Notes: generated by a model from the letters alone, not told the origin. 64,000 bases of DNA from Clostridiales bacterium (GCA_028725765.1 JAQYRL010000065.1:1-64000), one strand, 5' to 3'. Positions 1 to 14,273 are shown, counted from the stretch's first letter. Numbers and translations are program-made.

Positions 1-138
1 ATTTAAATTAGATTAGATTCCGCCCATATGTTTTTTGAGGCTTCCTCATGGGAGGTCTTTTTGGCTTGCACTGTTTTTGCAAAATAAATTATTCTATTTT
101 TTGCTAAATTTTATCTTGACTTTTCATAGTTGGTCTCC

Positions 139-333
139 TTATGCCTCTTCAATAGCACCAACAGGACATCCGTCCTTTGCTTCCGTTGCTGCAGATTCTA
201 ATTCCGTAGGCACTTCTGTTTCAATAGCTTTTGCTACACCTTCATCTGTCATCTTAAATACTTCTGGGCAGGTTGCCTCGCAAAGCCCGCATCCTATACA
301 TCCATCATTTACAAAATACTTCATAATTATCAA
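139..333 (-). CDS. 4Fe-4S ferredoxin
   Basis: 64 aa with CIGCGLCEATCPEVF and a distal CP(VGAI) cluster motif. Confidence 0.9.
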   Translation of the reverse strand: MIIMKYFVNDGCIGCGLCEATCPEVFKMTDEGVAKAIETEVPTELESAATEAKDGCPVGAIEEA

Positions 334-345
334 CCTCTCTTTCTT

Positions 346-675
346 TTAATCCAATGCGATAATAAGCGCCATCTTGAATTTCTTTGTTGCTTTTACTGAA
401 TGCAGAGCAGCTTTCGCGAAATGAAAATTCTCGCCCGCCTTTATAAGGTGTTCTTGACCTTCATATTCAATAACACCTTCGCCGTCCAAAGCGAAGACGA
501 TTGCCTCGCCGGGAGCGGCATGCTCCGAAAGCCTGGTACCTTCATCAAACGCCATAACAACAAGCTTCATCTTGTCATTATCCACCACAGCCATGTTCAT
601 GATCTTGTCTTCCTCATACGAAATAAGGTCTCTCAATCTAAAAACTTCTCCTGCTTTTATTGCTTCGTTCATCAT
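346..675 (-). CDS. cupin-domain protein
   Basis: Cupin-like H/E pattern (LSEHAAPGEAIVFALDGEGVIEYEGQEHLIKAGENFHFAKAALHSVKA). Start moved to MMNEAIKAG, which follows aaaggagag; the track ORF runs to 735. Confidence 0.75.
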   Translation of the reverse strand: MMNEAIKAGEVFRLRDLISYEEDKIMNMAVVDNDKMKLVVMAFDEGTRLSEHAAPGEAIVFALDGEGVIEYEGQEHLIKAGENFHFAKAALHSVKATKKFKMALIIALD

Positions 676-749
676 ACTCTCCTTTCTTACAGACATTTCT
701 GTATTGACACTACCTTGTGCTGTTCTCATTCTCATAACCTCCCTTTACT

Positions 750-1343
750 TCAATTATTATTTCGGAATACAGAATTCTCTGTAACCGTTATTTGAAAACA
801 ATGATCAAATAGCTCTATGGGTATCACTTCATTACACATACGCTCTCTGCATATTACTGCAGCTGGCACGTCCGAATGCTTGTTAAAAAGATTGTCATAA
901 TAACCTCCTCCGTGTCCTAACCGATTCCCTTTATGATCAGCTGTTAAACATGGGATAACTGCAAACTCAATATTATTTATTGGAATAAGTTCTGAAGATG
1001 CATCTGGCTGGAAGAGACCATAGTACCCTTTTTTCAGTTCGTCAAGGGATAATATTCTTCTTGCTTCCATAATTCCTTTTTCCGTGCAAAGTGGAACTGC
1101 TAATATCTTTCCATCCGCAAGTACATGCTTAAGAAATGGTCTTGTATTAATCTCATGTTCTAACCCTACAAAACAAAAAACGCTATTTGCCCTTTTATAT
1201 TCAGGGAGTTCGAGCAACAATTCAATAATACGCCTGTCAGAATCTCTTTTGTAATGTTCTGTAAGTTTAAGAGATTGAGACAACATTTTCTTTCTTAACT
1301 CTTTTTTGATTTCTTGTATATTTTGATTTCCTTCAATCTTCAT
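750..1343 (-). CDS. 5-formyltetrahydrofolate cyclo-ligase
   Basis: Family-like sequence with RLGHGGGYYDNLF motif. Confidence 0.88.
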   Translation of the reverse strand: MKIEGNQNIQEIKKELRKKMLSQSLKLTEHYKRDSDRRIIELLLELPEYKRANSVFCFVGLEHEINTRPFLKHVLADGKILAVPLCTEKGIMEARRILSLDELKKGYYGLFQPDASSELIPINNIEFAVIPCLTADHKGNRLGHGGGYYDNLFNKHSDVPAAVICRERMCNEVIPIELFDHCFQITVTENSVFRNNN

Positions 1344-1506
1344 TAGATATTATTTCCTTTCCCAAGAATCAATGCCAAATTTTAGAGTTCTCCATTTTCA
1401 GAATACAGAATCTATAAATATTTTTTCTGTTTCTTGATTTTCTGTTTTGATTATACTACAATTAAAATAACAAATATGTTGTTTTAACAACTAAATGGAG
1501 AATTTT

Positions 1507-1872
1507 ATGAATGAATTGAAATGCAAACGAATTTATGAACCTCTCGCAGAAACAGACGGGTTTCGTATTCTGGTGGATAGATTATGGCCGCGTGGAATAA
1601 AGAAGGAAAATGCCATGATTGATTTTTGGGCAAAGGAGATTGCTCCATCAAATGAACTACGAAAATGGTTTTCTCATGACCCAGAAAAATATGATGAATT
1701 TAAAAAGCTTTATACGCAGGAATTGGACACCAGCGAGGTTTCAAAAAAATTTGAAACTTTGTGCAAAAAAGAAATGCAGGATCATAATGTGACCCTGCTT
1801 TATGCTGCAAAAAACGAAAAATATAATCATGCTGTTGTTTTAAAAGAATGGTTGGAAGAACAAATATATTAA
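1507..1872 (+). CDS. DUF488 family protein
   Basis: RIYEPLAETDGFRILVDRLWPRGIKKE...WAKEIAPSNELRKWF is typical of DUF488; ATG at 1507 follows tggaga. Confidence 0.85.
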   Translation: MNELKCKRIYEPLAETDGFRILVDRLWPRGIKKENAMIDFWAKEIAPSNELRKWFSHDPEKYDEFKKLYTQELDTSEVSKKFETLCKKEMQDHNVTLLYAAKNEKYNHAVVLKEWLEEQIY

Positions 1873-1916
1873 AAGTTTTCTCCATATAGTATCAACAGAG
1901 AAATCCTTAATAAAAG

Positions 1917-3443
1917 TTATGCTTCTTTAACAAGAAAATGCTCTTTTGCGAATTCCATATCCTGTACTAGTTCTAATGTCCCAAGATACTTACCTGATTT
2001 ATCTCGCACAGCCATGTACTTAACTAGCATTGTGCGTCCCCCTTTTTCCATCCAAACATCCACGAAATCACGGATACCATTTCTAAAATCATCAAGAATC
2101 TGACGCACCATTGGCTCGATTTTAGGTGGATGACATGAGAAAACGTCACGATTAAGGGCCATTATAGGTCGTTTAAATACCTTCGGTCCGTCGTTGAAAT
2201 AGCGATTGATATTGTCATTATCAACAAATGTTATTTCCATCGGGATAGTATCAAGGAGTGCGGTAAGTTGCTCAATCGTCAGATGTCCTCCCGGCATAGA
2301 GACTTCACCATCTTTTATGGATGACACGTCGTTTTCCATTGCACTTTCAGCAGCCTCCCATGTTTCACTTGCAACTCCCAAGCAATCTTCGTAATCCTTG
2401 GCATCACGATAAATAGCATACCACTCATCTTCTGTAAAATTTACAGCACAGATTGGGAACAAAATATTTTGTTCTTTGTAAATCATCTCTTCGGCACGGG
2501 TGAGCACGGCATCAAGTCTTTTATTCCATTCTTCACCACGATCATTCTCCCTTACAAGCGCACCAAGCTCATCTCGGATTTCGTCGTCTACCGTCCACAT
2601 TACGTCTGAGGGTCCAGATATTCCATACTTAACTTTGAGCAGAGGATAGAGAAGATCGCCCTTCTTTGCATAATGTATCGAAAGCTCACGAATTTTAGGT
2701 ATGAGAGATTCATCTCCCCCTTCCTTGAAATTTATAAGTAGCTTTGCAAGCACATTATTTTCTTTTGTAAATGTATAAAGTGGATGACCCGTGATTTCTT
2801 CGAGCTCTACGGCCTTTGCATTTTTATCACCATAGTCATTTTCATTAAAATGATTACTTTTATTCAGTTCTTCATGAGCCTTTTGTCTTAAAAGTGAAGC
2901 CTCAACTTCCTTTTCAGCATTAGCAATTTTCTCTTCTTTAGTCATCCCGTGAAAAAGAGCAGAGTGAACATCGCAAAGACGCTGAACCTCAGAAAGCGGT
3001 GTACCTTCCTTCAAAAGTTCTTGCTCCGCTTGCATAATTTCTGATGCCTCAACCTCTCCAAATTCACGGACAAAATCTGCTCTGACATCTTCAAGCATTT
3101 CTCCACTGCCGAGTCTCTTAAGATAAACTTTCAATTGTTCTTTGCGATCTGTGGATGAATCGCTTATTTCCCTGTCATTCACTTGTGACTTTGGAATAGA
3201 TGCAATTTCTGGCATGTCACCAACTAACTCAAATCCATTGCTAACCAGTTTAGTCACAACATCCATTATGGATATGTTCTTCATCTTCGCACCCTTTGGA
3301 ATAGTCATCAATTTACCAACGGAATGCAACATAGGCTTTTTTGTAATTTCGCTAAAACCAAGTTCCACCATAATATCAATAAGTTCCGAATATTCCTGTG
3401 TCAGTTCAAATACTGTTTTATTTAAATCGAGTTTCTTTGCCAT
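1917..3443 (-). CDS. DUF1858/DUF438 protein with hemerythrin-like and PAS-like regions
   Basis: N-terminal DUF1858-like segment, central helical His/Glu-rich region, C-terminal PAS-like VDNDNINRYFNDGPKVFKRP...LGTLELVQD. Confidence 0.8.
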   Translation of the reverse strand: MAKKLDLNKTVFELTQEYSELIDIMVELGFSEITKKPMLHSVGKLMTIPKGAKMKNISIMDVVTKLVSNGFELVGDMPEIASIPKSQVNDREISDSSTDRKEQLKVYLKRLGSGEMLEDVRADFVREFGEVEASEIMQAEQELLKEGTPLSEVQRLCDVHSALFHGMTKEEKIANAEKEVEASLLRQKAHEELNKSNHFNENDYGDKNAKAVELEEITGHPLYTFTKENNVLAKLLINFKEGGDESLIPKIRELSIHYAKKGDLLYPLLKVKYGISGPSDVMWTVDDEIRDELGALVRENDRGEEWNKRLDAVLTRAEEMIYKEQNILFPICAVNFTEDEWYAIYRDAKDYEDCLGVASETWEAAESAMENDVSSIKDGEVSMPGGHLTIEQLTALLDTIPMEITFVDNDNINRYFNDGPKVFKRPIMALNRDVFSCHPPKIEPMVRQILDDFRNGIRDFVDVWMEKGGRTMLVKYMAVRDKSGKYLGTLELVQDMEFAKEHFLVKEA

Positions 3444-3602
3444 ATCAATAGATTCCTTTCTTTGCTATTTTTCTATATTATAGCTAAAATCAAAAACCAT
3501 TTATGTTGTTTTAACAACATATTCACATAAAAAATTATAAGCTATATTATTACATCGAGCATTAGAATATTTTTAACGGTGATAATTCTATTAGTATTCT
3601 AA

Positions 3603-5072
3603 TTATTTCATTCGTGACAAAGAACAGACTGTCTCTATATTCAAACTCCCCGGAAACATATCCATAGGGCAAACCTTCCCAAGCTTATATCCATATTCAT
3701 TGCACAAAATAGCCAAATCCCGTGCTAGTGTTGCAGGATCACAAGAAACATACACAATCGACTTCGGCATAACCAGTCCAATAGTATCAAGTAAAACCTT
3801 ATCACATCCAGCACGCGGTGGATCCATAACTATCAAGTCAATTTTCTTGAGTTTAAAATCGTCAATACCTTCATCAATCAATTTGGGTAGAACATTTTCT
3901 GCAGCCCCATGAAAATAACGTGCATTCACAATAGAATTTATTACAGCATTTCGATTAGCATTCAATACAGCCTCACGGTTTGACTCAACTCCGATAATGT
4001 AATTGTCATCTTTAGACATTGAAAGGCCAATTGTCCCTACGCCACAATATAAATCTACTATATTCGTTTTGTGCTTATTGTCTGAAAGTTCGTCTGAAGT
4101 ACTCGCAGAATTTTTGTAATTTAATTCTCCAGCGTATTCCTGATCCAGTTCTCCAACAAACTCTCTAACTGTTTCATATAGTATGCGAGTTTGCTCTTCA
4201 TTTACTTGGAAGAAGGCATCTGGACCAACTTCGAAAGTTAAATTACCAATGGTTTTTTGAATTGTAGTGGCACCAGCTAAAAGCTGTGGCGACTTTATTT
4301 TAGAATTCAGCTTTTTGCTGTTATTACACGTTTTATCTTCAATAATGTCAACGCTATATAATGATATAAGTTCACATTCTTCAGATACAAAATCACAGAG
4401 TTCCTGCATGTGGCTAATGCTAGATATCGATCCAAAAATAACTGCCATAATCTGACCATCATCCCCTACTCTAACCATAAATTTTTTTATATATTTAGAT
4501 TCTTTAGGATATGTTTTTAAAAATTTTGATAGCCCAGATGCGGCATATTTTAGTTCAGGCATCAATATCTGACAGTGAGGACAAGCTACAACATCTCTAC
4601 TCATTGTTTTGAGAAATCCAACTTTTGAGACCTCAATCGAAAAAACAGCTTTATTTCTATATGCCTTATCATTATTTGACGGTATTATCTCTTTAAATAT
4701 TACCTCATCTGATTCTAATGAAAAACCTCCAATCCTTGTAAGAGCATTCCTCACTCTTTTACTTTTGAGATCGAGTTGTTTTGTATAATTTAAATGACCT
4801 ATATTGCAGCCTCCGCAACCTTCTATAAGGTGGGGACAGACATCTTCAGAAGATTTTCTAAATTGTGACGGCACAATAATATTCTCCGCCTTTGCAACAG
4901 CATAATTTTTCTTGATCTTTGTCACCTCGCAGAGCACCTCATCGCCAAGGGTAGCACCACTGACAAAAATAACGCGATTATTTGAATCGCTATCACCATG
5001 CACTCTTGCAACTCCATTGCCTTCATTAGAAACATCAATAATTTTAACCTTAATTAAATCGCCTTTCTTCAT
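3603..5072 (-). CDS. rlmD: 23S rRNA (uracil-C5)-methyltransferase, RlmD/RumA family
   Basis: TRAM-like N-terminus, CPHLIEGCGGCNIGHL cluster motif, DLYCGVGTIGLSM, VMDPPRAGCD, YVSCDPATLARD. Confidence 0.9.
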   Translation of the reverse strand: MKKGDLIKVKIIDVSNEGNGVARVHGDSDSNNRVIFVSGATLGDEVLCEVTKIKKNYAVAKAENIIVPSQFRKSSEDVCPHLIEGCGGCNIGHLNYTKQLDLKSKRVRNALTRIGGFSLESDEVIFKEIIPSNNDKAYRNKAVFSIEVSKVGFLKTMSRDVVACPHCQILMPELKYAASGLSKFLKTYPKESKYIKKFMVRVGDDGQIMAVIFGSISSISHMQELCDFVSEECELISLYSVDIIEDKTCNNSKKLNSKIKSPQLLAGATTIQKTIGNLTFEVGPDAFFQVNEEQTRILYETVREFVGELDQEYAGELNYKNSASTSDELSDNKHKTNIVDLYCGVGTIGLSMSKDDNYIIGVESNREAVLNANRNAVINSIVNARYFHGAAENVLPKLIDEGIDDFKLKKIDLIVMDPPRAGCDKVLLDTIGLVMPKSIVYVSCDPATLARDLAILCNEYGYKLGKVCPMDMFPGSLNIETVCSLSRMK

Positions 5073-5214
5073 AGCTTCTCCATCTAAAATTCAGCATATG
5101 TAACGTCTTGCGTTTTGCACATCCCAACGTAAGACTAATTGATATTAATAGATACATTATACCATAAAAATATATCCTTAAAGTTTATCACTTCCTCGCA
5201 TTATTTATTTTGTC

Positions 5215-5289
5215 AAAAAAACGGGAGTGCAGATAAAACTTCAACTTGCATTCTAGTTCTTACAAGAGTGCAAAATCTACATTCCCGTT
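5215..5289 (-). terminator. Rho-independent terminator of the V-ATPase operon (nested hairpin)
   Basis: Arms ACGGGAGTGCAGAT (5221-5234) and ATCTACATTCCCGT (5275-5288), inner stem TTGCATTCT/AGAGTGCAA, and a T7 run on the minus strand. Confidence 0.75.
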
Positions 5290-5335
5290 CTTATATTTCA
5301 ATTTAGAATATACCTTGAATTTCCCTATTATCAGA

Positions 5336-6019
5336 CTACCCCAGACATTCCTCGTCTTTTTTCCTACGTTGACGGATGGCTTCTTCTAGCATCATATCTT
5401 TAACCTTCATAAGCCTTGTCTGGTTTCCTCTTTCATCTTCATCAAGTTTCATTGTTATATACTTGATTGTTACCTCAAGCCTAGGAATTACAACGTATTC
5501 CAAGGCATTTACACGTCTCCTTGTCTTTTCTAGTTCTGCAGCAAGAAGAGCAGTCTCCTTCTCTTTTGCGGCTAGTTCAAGAAGTTTTGGAAACATGTCT
5601 GAAAGGCCACTAACGGCTGTATCGAGTTCTCCTGATGTTCTAGCAAATCCGTATGGGAATATATCCGCAGATTCGTCCGCTTCAGTCTGAAACGTAAATA
5701 TTGGGACCTCCACACTCATTATATTCTTTTTTTCCATGTCAAGAGTTACTCCCTGCTTAGGAAACATCAGGGATTCTTCCATAACTTCTCCTGACATTAT
5801 AGCCGATGCGACTGTAAAAGATCGATACACATCCTCAAGACCGCTCTCAACCTCCTGTCTCAGCCTTCCGTTTTCACGAGCGACTTCAAGGAAGGTTTTC
5901 ATAAGCTCGTCTCTCTTATCCTTCATAAGTTTATGTCCTCGAGTTGCAGTTGCTAGACGTCTTTTCAACGTCGTAAGCATCATCCTCGTAGGATTTACCT
6001 TCATTCTTTCCATTGACAA
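5336..6019 (-). CDS. V-type ATP synthase subunit D
   Basis: Family sequence MKVNPTRMMLTTLKRRLATATRGHKLMKDKRDEL; position at operon end. Confidence 0.93.
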   Translation of the reverse strand: MSMERMKVNPTRMMLTTLKRRLATATRGHKLMKDKRDELMKTFLEVARENGRLRQEVESGLEDVYRSFTVASAIMSGEVMEESLMFPKQGVTLDMEKKNIMSVEVPIFTFQTEADESADIFPYGFARTSGELDTAVSGLSDMFPKLLELAAKEKETALLAAELEKTRRRVNALEYVVIPRLEVTIKYITMKLDEDERGNQTRLMKVKDMMLEEAIRQRRKKDEECLG

Positions 6020-6125
6020 ACCCTCTTTCTAAAGCTATTTTGTTGCACTCTCATACCCATAAAATCTCTAGGCTGAATTCACATGCATCTAAGCAATACA
6101 TGCATCAAACCTATTTTGTGAGATT

Positions 6126-7508
6126 TTATTCTTCAGAAAGATACTTCTCAATATACTCGTCATCAATACGCTTGAGTTCGCTCTTAGGAAGGATCTTCAG
6201 AAGTTCCCATCCGATATCAAGGGTTTCTTCAATAGTACGGTCAGTGTCATAGCCCTGCGAAACGTATTTCTGTTCAAACTCCTGCGAGAATTTGGCGTAC
6301 ATCAGGTCAACTTCACTCAGTGCAGCCTCGCCCAAAATAGTCATGAGTTCAAGTGCTTCCTTGCCCCTTGCATATGCTGCGAAAAGCTGGTTCATCGTAT
6401 CTGCATGATCTTCACGCGTTTTGCCATCTCCTATACCCTTATCTTTAAGACGGGATAGAGAAGGTAAAACGTTAATAGGTGGCTTAATATTCTTTCTGTA
6501 TAGTTCACGCGATAGAATAATCTGACCTTCAGTTATATATCCTGTAAGGTCTGGGATAGGATGAGTTATGTCATCTTCCGGCATCGACAAAATAGGAATC
6601 AGAGTTATCGAACCCTCTTGTCCCCTCTTTCTGCCTGCTCTCTCATACATCGTAGCAAGGTCAGTGTATAAATATCCAGGATATCCTCTTCTACCAGGCA
6701 CCTCCTTACGTGCGGCTGAAACCTCACGAAGAGCCTCGGCGTAGTTTGTTATGTCTGTCAAAATTACAAGTACATGCATGCCAAGTTCAAATGCAAGATA
6801 TTCCGCTGCAGTAAGTGCCATACGAGGTGTTGCAATACGCTCAACAGCTGGGTCATTAGCCAGATTAAGGAACATTACCGTTCTATCAATAGCTCCCGTC
6901 CTCCTAAAGTCAGCTGCAAAGAAGTCAGCCTCTTCGTATGTTATACCGATTGCTGCAAATACCACCGCAAAGTTACTCTCTCCGCCACGAACCTTAGCCT
7001 GTCTTGCAATCTGTGCTGCAAGTTCTGCGTGTGGCAAGCCGTTACCCGAAAATATAGGGAGCTTCTGTCCTCTAACTAGGGTATTAAGACCATCTATAGC
7101 GGAAACGCCTGTTTGAATAAATTCTGCCGGATAGTCCCTGGCTGCCGGATTCATAGGAAGTCCGTTGATATCCAAAGATTTCTCAGCAATGATTTCAGGA
7201 CCACCATCCTTTGGTCTTCCCATGCCGTCAAATACACGTCCCATCATCTCTGGTGAAACCTTAAGCTGCGTACCCCTTCCAAGGAATTTAACGGTACTCT
7301 CGGCTAGATTGATACCTGCAGAACTTTCAAAGAGTTGAACCATCGCATTGCTGCCGTTAACCTCTAGAACCTTGCAAAGCCTCTTTTCGCCATCAGGAAG
7401 AACAATCTCGCCAAGCTCATCATAGGTAACACCTTCAACATTTTCAACCAGCATCAGAGGTCCCACGACTTCAGATATAGTTTTATATTCCTTAATCATT
7501 GTATTCAT
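6126..7508 (-). CDS. V-type ATP synthase subunit B
   Basis: [20 protein letters not shown]...; [18 protein letters not shown]; operon context. Confidence 0.95.
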   Translation of the reverse strand: MNTMIKEYKTISEVVGPLMLVENVEGVTYDELGEIVLPDGEKRLCKVLEVNGSNAMVQLFESSAGINLAESTVKFLGRGTQLKVSPEMMGRVFDGMGRPKDGGPEIIAEKSLDINGLPMNPAARDYPAEFIQTGVSAIDGLNTLVRGQKLPIFSGNGLPHAELAAQIARQAKVRGGESNFAVVFAAIGITYEEADFFAADFRRTGAIDRTVMFLNLANDPAVERIATPRMALTAAEYLAFELGMHVLVILTDITNYAEALREVSAARKEVPGRRGYPGYLYTDLATMYERAGRKRGQEGSITLIPILSMPEDDITHPIPDLTGYITEGQIILSRELYRKNIKPPINVLPSLSRLKDKGIGDGKTREDHADTMNQLFAAYARGKEALELMTILGEAALSEVDLMYAKFSQEFEQKYVSQGYDTDRTIEETLDIGWELLKILPKSELKRIDDEYIEKYLSEE

Positions 7509-9270
7509 CCCCCTTGCTAATCAAATCTGAAATTGATTCTTTTAGTTCCTTCATTATCTCATCAAACCTCTTGCCGGTATCTTCTTCCTTGACATACTTG
7601 AAACGTCCAATCTGTTCTCTTACTGGAAGACTTATCAGTTTATTGTAATTGGCGCCCTTCTTAACAGCATCCCTTGAAAGGTTGTAGTACGCCATTATAA
7701 GTCTCATCAGCTTAAACTGCTTATCCATTGATGTATATGTGTCAACATCATGGAAGGCGTTCTGGTGCAAGTAGTCCTCGCGTATTGACTTACATGCTTC
7801 AAGCTTGATTCTATCTTCGTGCGATAATGCATCCACGCCGACAAGCTGAACGATTTCCTGAAGTTCTGCCTCTTCTTGAAGCAGTCTAATAGTGTCCATT
7901 CTTAACTTTGGAAAATCCGAACTTACATTTTGCTCATACCACTTTGTGAGCCTGTCTACATAGAGCGAATAACTCGAAAGCCAGTTAATAGCTGGGAAGT
8001 GTCTCCTATATGCCAATTGTGCATCAAGTGCCCAGAATACTTTTACAATCCTAAGTGTAGCCTGTGAAACCGGCTCAGATACGTCTCCTCCTGGAGGTGA
8101 TACGGCTCCAATTGCAGAAAGTGCTCCAACTCTTCCGTCTTTACCAAGTGAAACGACCCTTCCTGCCCTTTCATAGAATTGAGCAAGTCTTGAACCAAGA
8201 TATGCAGGATATCCTTCTTCACCAGGCATTTCTTCAAGTCTTCCTGACATCTCACGAAGTGCCTCTGCCCACCTAGATGTTGAATCCGCCATCAAAGCTA
8301 CTGAGTAACCCATGTCTCTGAAATATTCAGCTATTGTAATTCCTGTGTAAATGGAAGCCTCACGTGCTGCTACAGGCATATCGGATGTATTTGCAATCAG
8401 AACAGTCCTCTTCATCAGAGATTCTCCTGTATGAGGGTCAGTTAGTTCTGGGAACTCCATGAGTACATCTGTCATCTCGTTTCCACGTTCACCACATCCT
8501 ATATATACAACGATATCTGCGTCTGCCCACTTAGCAAGCTGATGCTGTACAACTGTTTTTCCTGAACCGAATGGTCCTGGAACAGCTGCTACGCCACCTT
8601 TTGCTATTGGGAATAGTGTATCTATAACTCTCTGTCCAGTTAAAAGCGGCATTTCAGGAACCAATTTTTCTTTGTATGGTCTGCCCCTACGAACTGGCCA
8701 CTTCTGCATGAGGGACAACTCTTTTGTTGATCCGTCCTCTAGCTCAAGCTCACAAATTGTTTCTTCTACAGTAAAGGCTCCTTGATAGATTTCTTTGACC
8801 GTACCCGAAACATTTGGCGGAACCATTATCTTCTGCATAACAACGATGGTTTCCTGAACCGTACCCAAAACATCTCCTGGGCCAACTTCATCACCTACAT
8901 TTACCGAAGGCGAGAATTTCCATTTCTTTTCTCTATCTAGAGCTGGAACAGCTATACCTCTCGTAATATTGCTTCCAACAGCTTCGTACATGCCCTTAAG
9001 AGGTCTTTGAATTCCATCGTACATGGTCTCTATAAGGCCAGGTCCAAGCTCAACTGAAAGCGGTGCTCCTGTTGTCACTACAGGGGCTCCTGGTCCTATT
9101 CCAGCAGTATCCTCATATACCTGAATTGAAGCGAGATCATTTCTCATCTCCAATATTTCACCAATAAGTCCCTGTTCGCCAACACGAACAACGTCAAACA
9201 TGTCAGCATCCGACATGCCTGATGCCACTACAAGTGGTCCTGAAACTTTGACAATTTTTCCTTGACTCAT
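7492..9270 (-). CDS. V-type ATP synthase subunit A (catalytic)
   Basis: [35 protein letters not shown] Walker A and family motif. Confidence 0.96.
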   Translation of the reverse strand: MSQGKIVKVSGPLVVASGMSDADMFDVVRVGEQGLIGEILEMRNDLASIQVYEDTAGIGPGAPVVTTGAPLSVELGPGLIETMYDGIQRPLKGMYEAVGSNITRGIAVPALDREKKWKFSPSVNVGDEVGPGDVLGTVQETIVVMQKIMVPPNVSGTVKEIYQGAFTVEETICELELEDGSTKELSLMQKWPVRRGRPYKEKLVPEMPLLTGQRVIDTLFPIAKGGVAAVPGPFGSGKTVVQHQLAKWADADIVVYIGCGERGNEMTDVLMEFPELTDPHTGESLMKRTVLIANTSDMPVAAREASIYTGITIAEYFRDMGYSVALMADSTSRWAEALREMSGRLEEMPGEEGYPAYLGSRLAQFYERAGRVVSLGKDGRVGALSAIGAVSPPGGDVSEPVSQATLRIVKVFWALDAQLAYRRHFPAINWLSSYSLYVDRLTKWYEQNVSSDFPKLRMDTIRLLQEEAELQEIVQLVGVDALSHEDRIKLEACKSIREDYLHQNAFHDVDTYTSMDKQFKLMRLIMAYYNLSRDAVKKGANYNKLISLPVREQIGRFKYVKEEDTGKRFDEIMKELKESISDLISKGDEYND

Positions 9271-9594
9271 TTACTTGTCACCTCCAAATAGTATATCCGC
9301 TCCCACAGCACGTTCAACGGATTTTTTAACATTCATCATCCCCATTCCAGAAGCGCCTTGCCTGCTGGGGATTGGTATAATTGCAGGAATTATTGAGTCG
9401 TTATACCTATCTATATCTTTTTCCATAGCGTGAATCAAATTTTCTGTTATGTAAATAATTCCATACTTTTCCTTAGCGAGTCTATGAAGAGTTTTACGAG
9501 CATCTTCCTCATTTTCACTTGGAAATACGTCAAGGCCAAGAGCCTTAAAACTCATAACAGATTCTCGATCACCCATTATGCCTATTTTATACAT
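9271..9594 (-). CDS. V-type ATP synthase subunit F
   Basis: YKIGIMGDRESVMSFKALGLDVFP...; between A and C genes. Confidence 0.9.
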   Translation of the reverse strand: MYKIGIMGDRESVMSFKALGLDVFPSENEEDARKTLHRLAKEKYGIIYITENLIHAMEKDIDRYNDSIIPAIIPIPSRQGASGMGMMNVKKSVERAVGADILFGGDK

Positions 9595-10591
9595 ATGGTT
9601 CCCTCAATCTTTCTATGATGTTCTCTGCAGGAAGACCTACCTTCTTGCCAAGAAGTATGATACGCAGATTATCAATTTCGATCTCCTTTGCGAGCCAGTA
9701 AGCTGCAATAGGTGCAATACCAAATGACTCGTATTTCGCAGTCTTGTTATATTCCATAAGCGTATCGGCACAGAGCTTTTCAAGTACACTAAAATCATTT
9801 CTTTCAACTACATGAGCGGCGCCTTTTTCCATGACTTCCTTCAATTTATATGGTTTAAGTCTTTCGGCAATTTGACTGTAGCTTTCCTCCCAGTGTTGGG
9901 TGTAAAGGTTCATTGGGACCTCTCCATGGTCAAGATACACTTTCTCAAATACATTCCATGTTTTACCCATCTGCTTCAATCTTACAAAAGACTTTAAATT
10001 CAATAAATCTAATTGTTTTTTCACCAGATTTATTATGAAATCTACATCAACGTTAAGAGCCATCTCATACATTTCTTCATAGCATGCCTTGTCCAAGATG
10101 ATATCAATAATTTGAGGATCTCTTGATCTTGAGAATGCATCAACTGCTTCTTCAATGGCTTCCTTCATGTATGAAGACATGTGAGTATAATTTCGCTCCT
10201 TAACCATTGCCATTATTTTTTGCTCCGATACACCTCCTGACGAAACTAGATTGTTATCGTCCGGTGTTATCCCAAGGAATTCAGATTTCAAACATACCTT
10301 AACATTATGATAATCCATCGGCAAAGTGAAAAGTCCCATCTCTTCTTTTTTCGGCACAGTGGAAAAAATCATGCGAATAAGTCTGTTTTGTTCTCTCCTT
10401 ATAAAAAACTCTATATCACCGTCATAAAGTTCTTTCGCCTCACCATAACCGAAGTCAACAAGAATGCTCTCTATGGCTGCAAGGTCCTTAGCTTGAGCAA
10501 GCCTCATCAATGCCTGCTTGTCCATCAGTTTATTAACATATGACCCGATATATGCCGCTGCAAATGTATATTCTTCTAATGGCTTTCTCAT
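9587..10591 (-). CDS. V-type ATP synthase subunit C
   Basis: AC39/subunit C-like sequence; 8-nt overlap with the F gene. Confidence 0.88.
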   Translation of the reverse strand: MRKPLEEYTFAAAYIGSYVNKLMDKQALMRLAQAKDLAAIESILVDFGYGEAKELYDGDIEFFIRREQNRLIRMIFSTVPKKEEMGLFTLPMDYHNVKVCLKSEFLGITPDDNNLVSSGGVSEQKIMAMVKERNYTHMSSYMKEAIEEAVDAFSRSRDPQIIDIILDKACYEEMYEMALNVDVDFIINLVKKQLDLLNLKSFVRLKQMGKTWNVFEKVYLDHGEVPMNLYTQHWEESYSQIAERLKPYKLKEVMEKGAAHVVERNDFSVLEKLCADTLMEYNKTAKYESFGIAPIAAYWLAKEIEIDNLRIILLGKKVGLPAENIIERLREPYV

Positions 10592-10607
10592 TATATCTCC
10601 TCACACC

Positions 10608-11198
10608 CTAAAAAAGTTTTTCCACAACTGACGAAACTATATTCCCATACTCCTCTTCGATAAGATTTTCAAGTGTTCCGTTCATATAAATCTGTCCTTT
10701 CTTAACCATAAAACCGCCAACAGCATCTACAGTTTCGTCAGACAGAGTGAAACCTTTAAATTCAGCATCAAATGCGAGATTTTGATTAAGTTTCTCAACT
10801 AATTTCGTCCCTATTTCTTCGCGTTGAGTAGGATTCATAACAATTTCACCTTCTCTAATGCCTGATGCTTTGATTTTCTCAACAAGAAAATCTATATACT
10901 TATCGTTTTCCATAGAAGCAATCTTTTCAGCTGCAATCTTAAATGCTTTATCAATTATCTCCTGTTTTACACCTAGAGTAATTTTCCTACCATCTATTTC
11001 GGCAACTGATTTCTTCCTGTCGATAAGCTTAAGTTTTTCCTCTTCTCCTCGAGTTTTGTATGATTCAAAAAGACTCTCAGCATTCTCTTTGGCTTCGTTT
11101 ACGATTCCTTCAGCCCTGAGATTTGCATCCAAAGTTATAGCATCTGCCTGAGCCTTGGCATCTTCGAGAATTTTTGAGGTTATTTTCTCTACACTCAT
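10608..11198 (-). CDS. V-type ATP synthase subunit E
   Basis: MSVEKITSKILEDAKAQADAI... coiled stalk subunit; operon order. Confidence 0.87.
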   Translation of the reverse strand: MSVEKITSKILEDAKAQADAITLDANLRAEGIVNEAKENAESLFESYKTRGEEEKLKLIDRKKSVAEIDGRKITLGVKQEIIDKAFKIAAEKIASMENDKYIDFLVEKIKASGIREGEIVMNPTQREEIGTKLVEKLNQNLAFDAEFKGFTLSDETVDAVGGFMVKKGQIYMNGTLENLIEEEYGNIVSSVVEKLF

Positions 11199-11222
11199 TT
11201 ATATCTCCTTTAGATATTTCCA

Positions 11223-13718
<2,496 letters not shown>

Positions 13719-13732
<14 letters not shown>

Positions 13733-14045
13733 TGCTGCTCACTATCCTTTCAAAAATAAAATCAGATACCTCATCCAATTTATCCTCTGCATTATTCTGC
13801 ATCTCTCTGTTTTGCTTCTTAACATTTTCAATAAAGTCATCATAATTTGTCTTAGCAATACGATTACCTTCTTCAATTTGTTCCTGATAGTAATCCTTAC
13901 CTTTTTGCTCTGCTTCACTTATGATTCCTTCACTGCGATTCTTAGCATCTTCTAGGATTTTCTTTTCCGTAGCCTTTGCTTCTTTAACAAGATTTTCAGC
14001 TGCTTCCTCGCTATTGACAATCTTAGCAAGTTCATCAGAAAACAT
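13719..14045 (-). CDS. V-type ATP synthase subunit H/G-like coiled-coil protein
   Basis: Charged helical 108 aa protein at the operon head, overlapping the I gene. Confidence 0.75.
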
Positions 14046-14192
14046 AAACCCACCTCCTTATTCTACGGAAGATATATGTATATTTAATTATACTCTTAAG
14101 AATACATTCCTTCAAGTATTGTACCCACAAATTAAAAATTTTACTCATCTTATTTATTTTTTTCGGGATCACAATGTACTAAAAAAAGTTCG

Positions 14193-14221
14193 TTGACACG
14201 TTGAATTTTGAGGTATACAAT
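14193..14221 (+). promoter_or_regulatory. Sigma-70-type promoter upstream of the AtoE-like gene
   Basis: TTGACA (14193-14198), 17-bp spacer, TACAAT (14216-14221). Confidence 0.65.
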
Positions 14222-14273
14222 CTGAATTAGGAATAATTAACTTATTAACAATCTTTTAGAAAAGGAGGGTATT

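Noticed and set aside
64-106. TGGC...TTGC-like sigma-54 resemblance near the window start
   Set aside because: GG-to-GC spacing is wrong (14 rather than 10).
35-349. Plus-strand 104 aa ORF opposite the ferredoxin
   Set aside because: Antisense to a well-supported ferredoxin gene; no motif support.
8043-8276. Short overlapping ORFs on both strands inside the ATPase subunit A gene
   Set aside because: Shadow ORFs within a strongly supported coding gene; low-complexity translations without family features.
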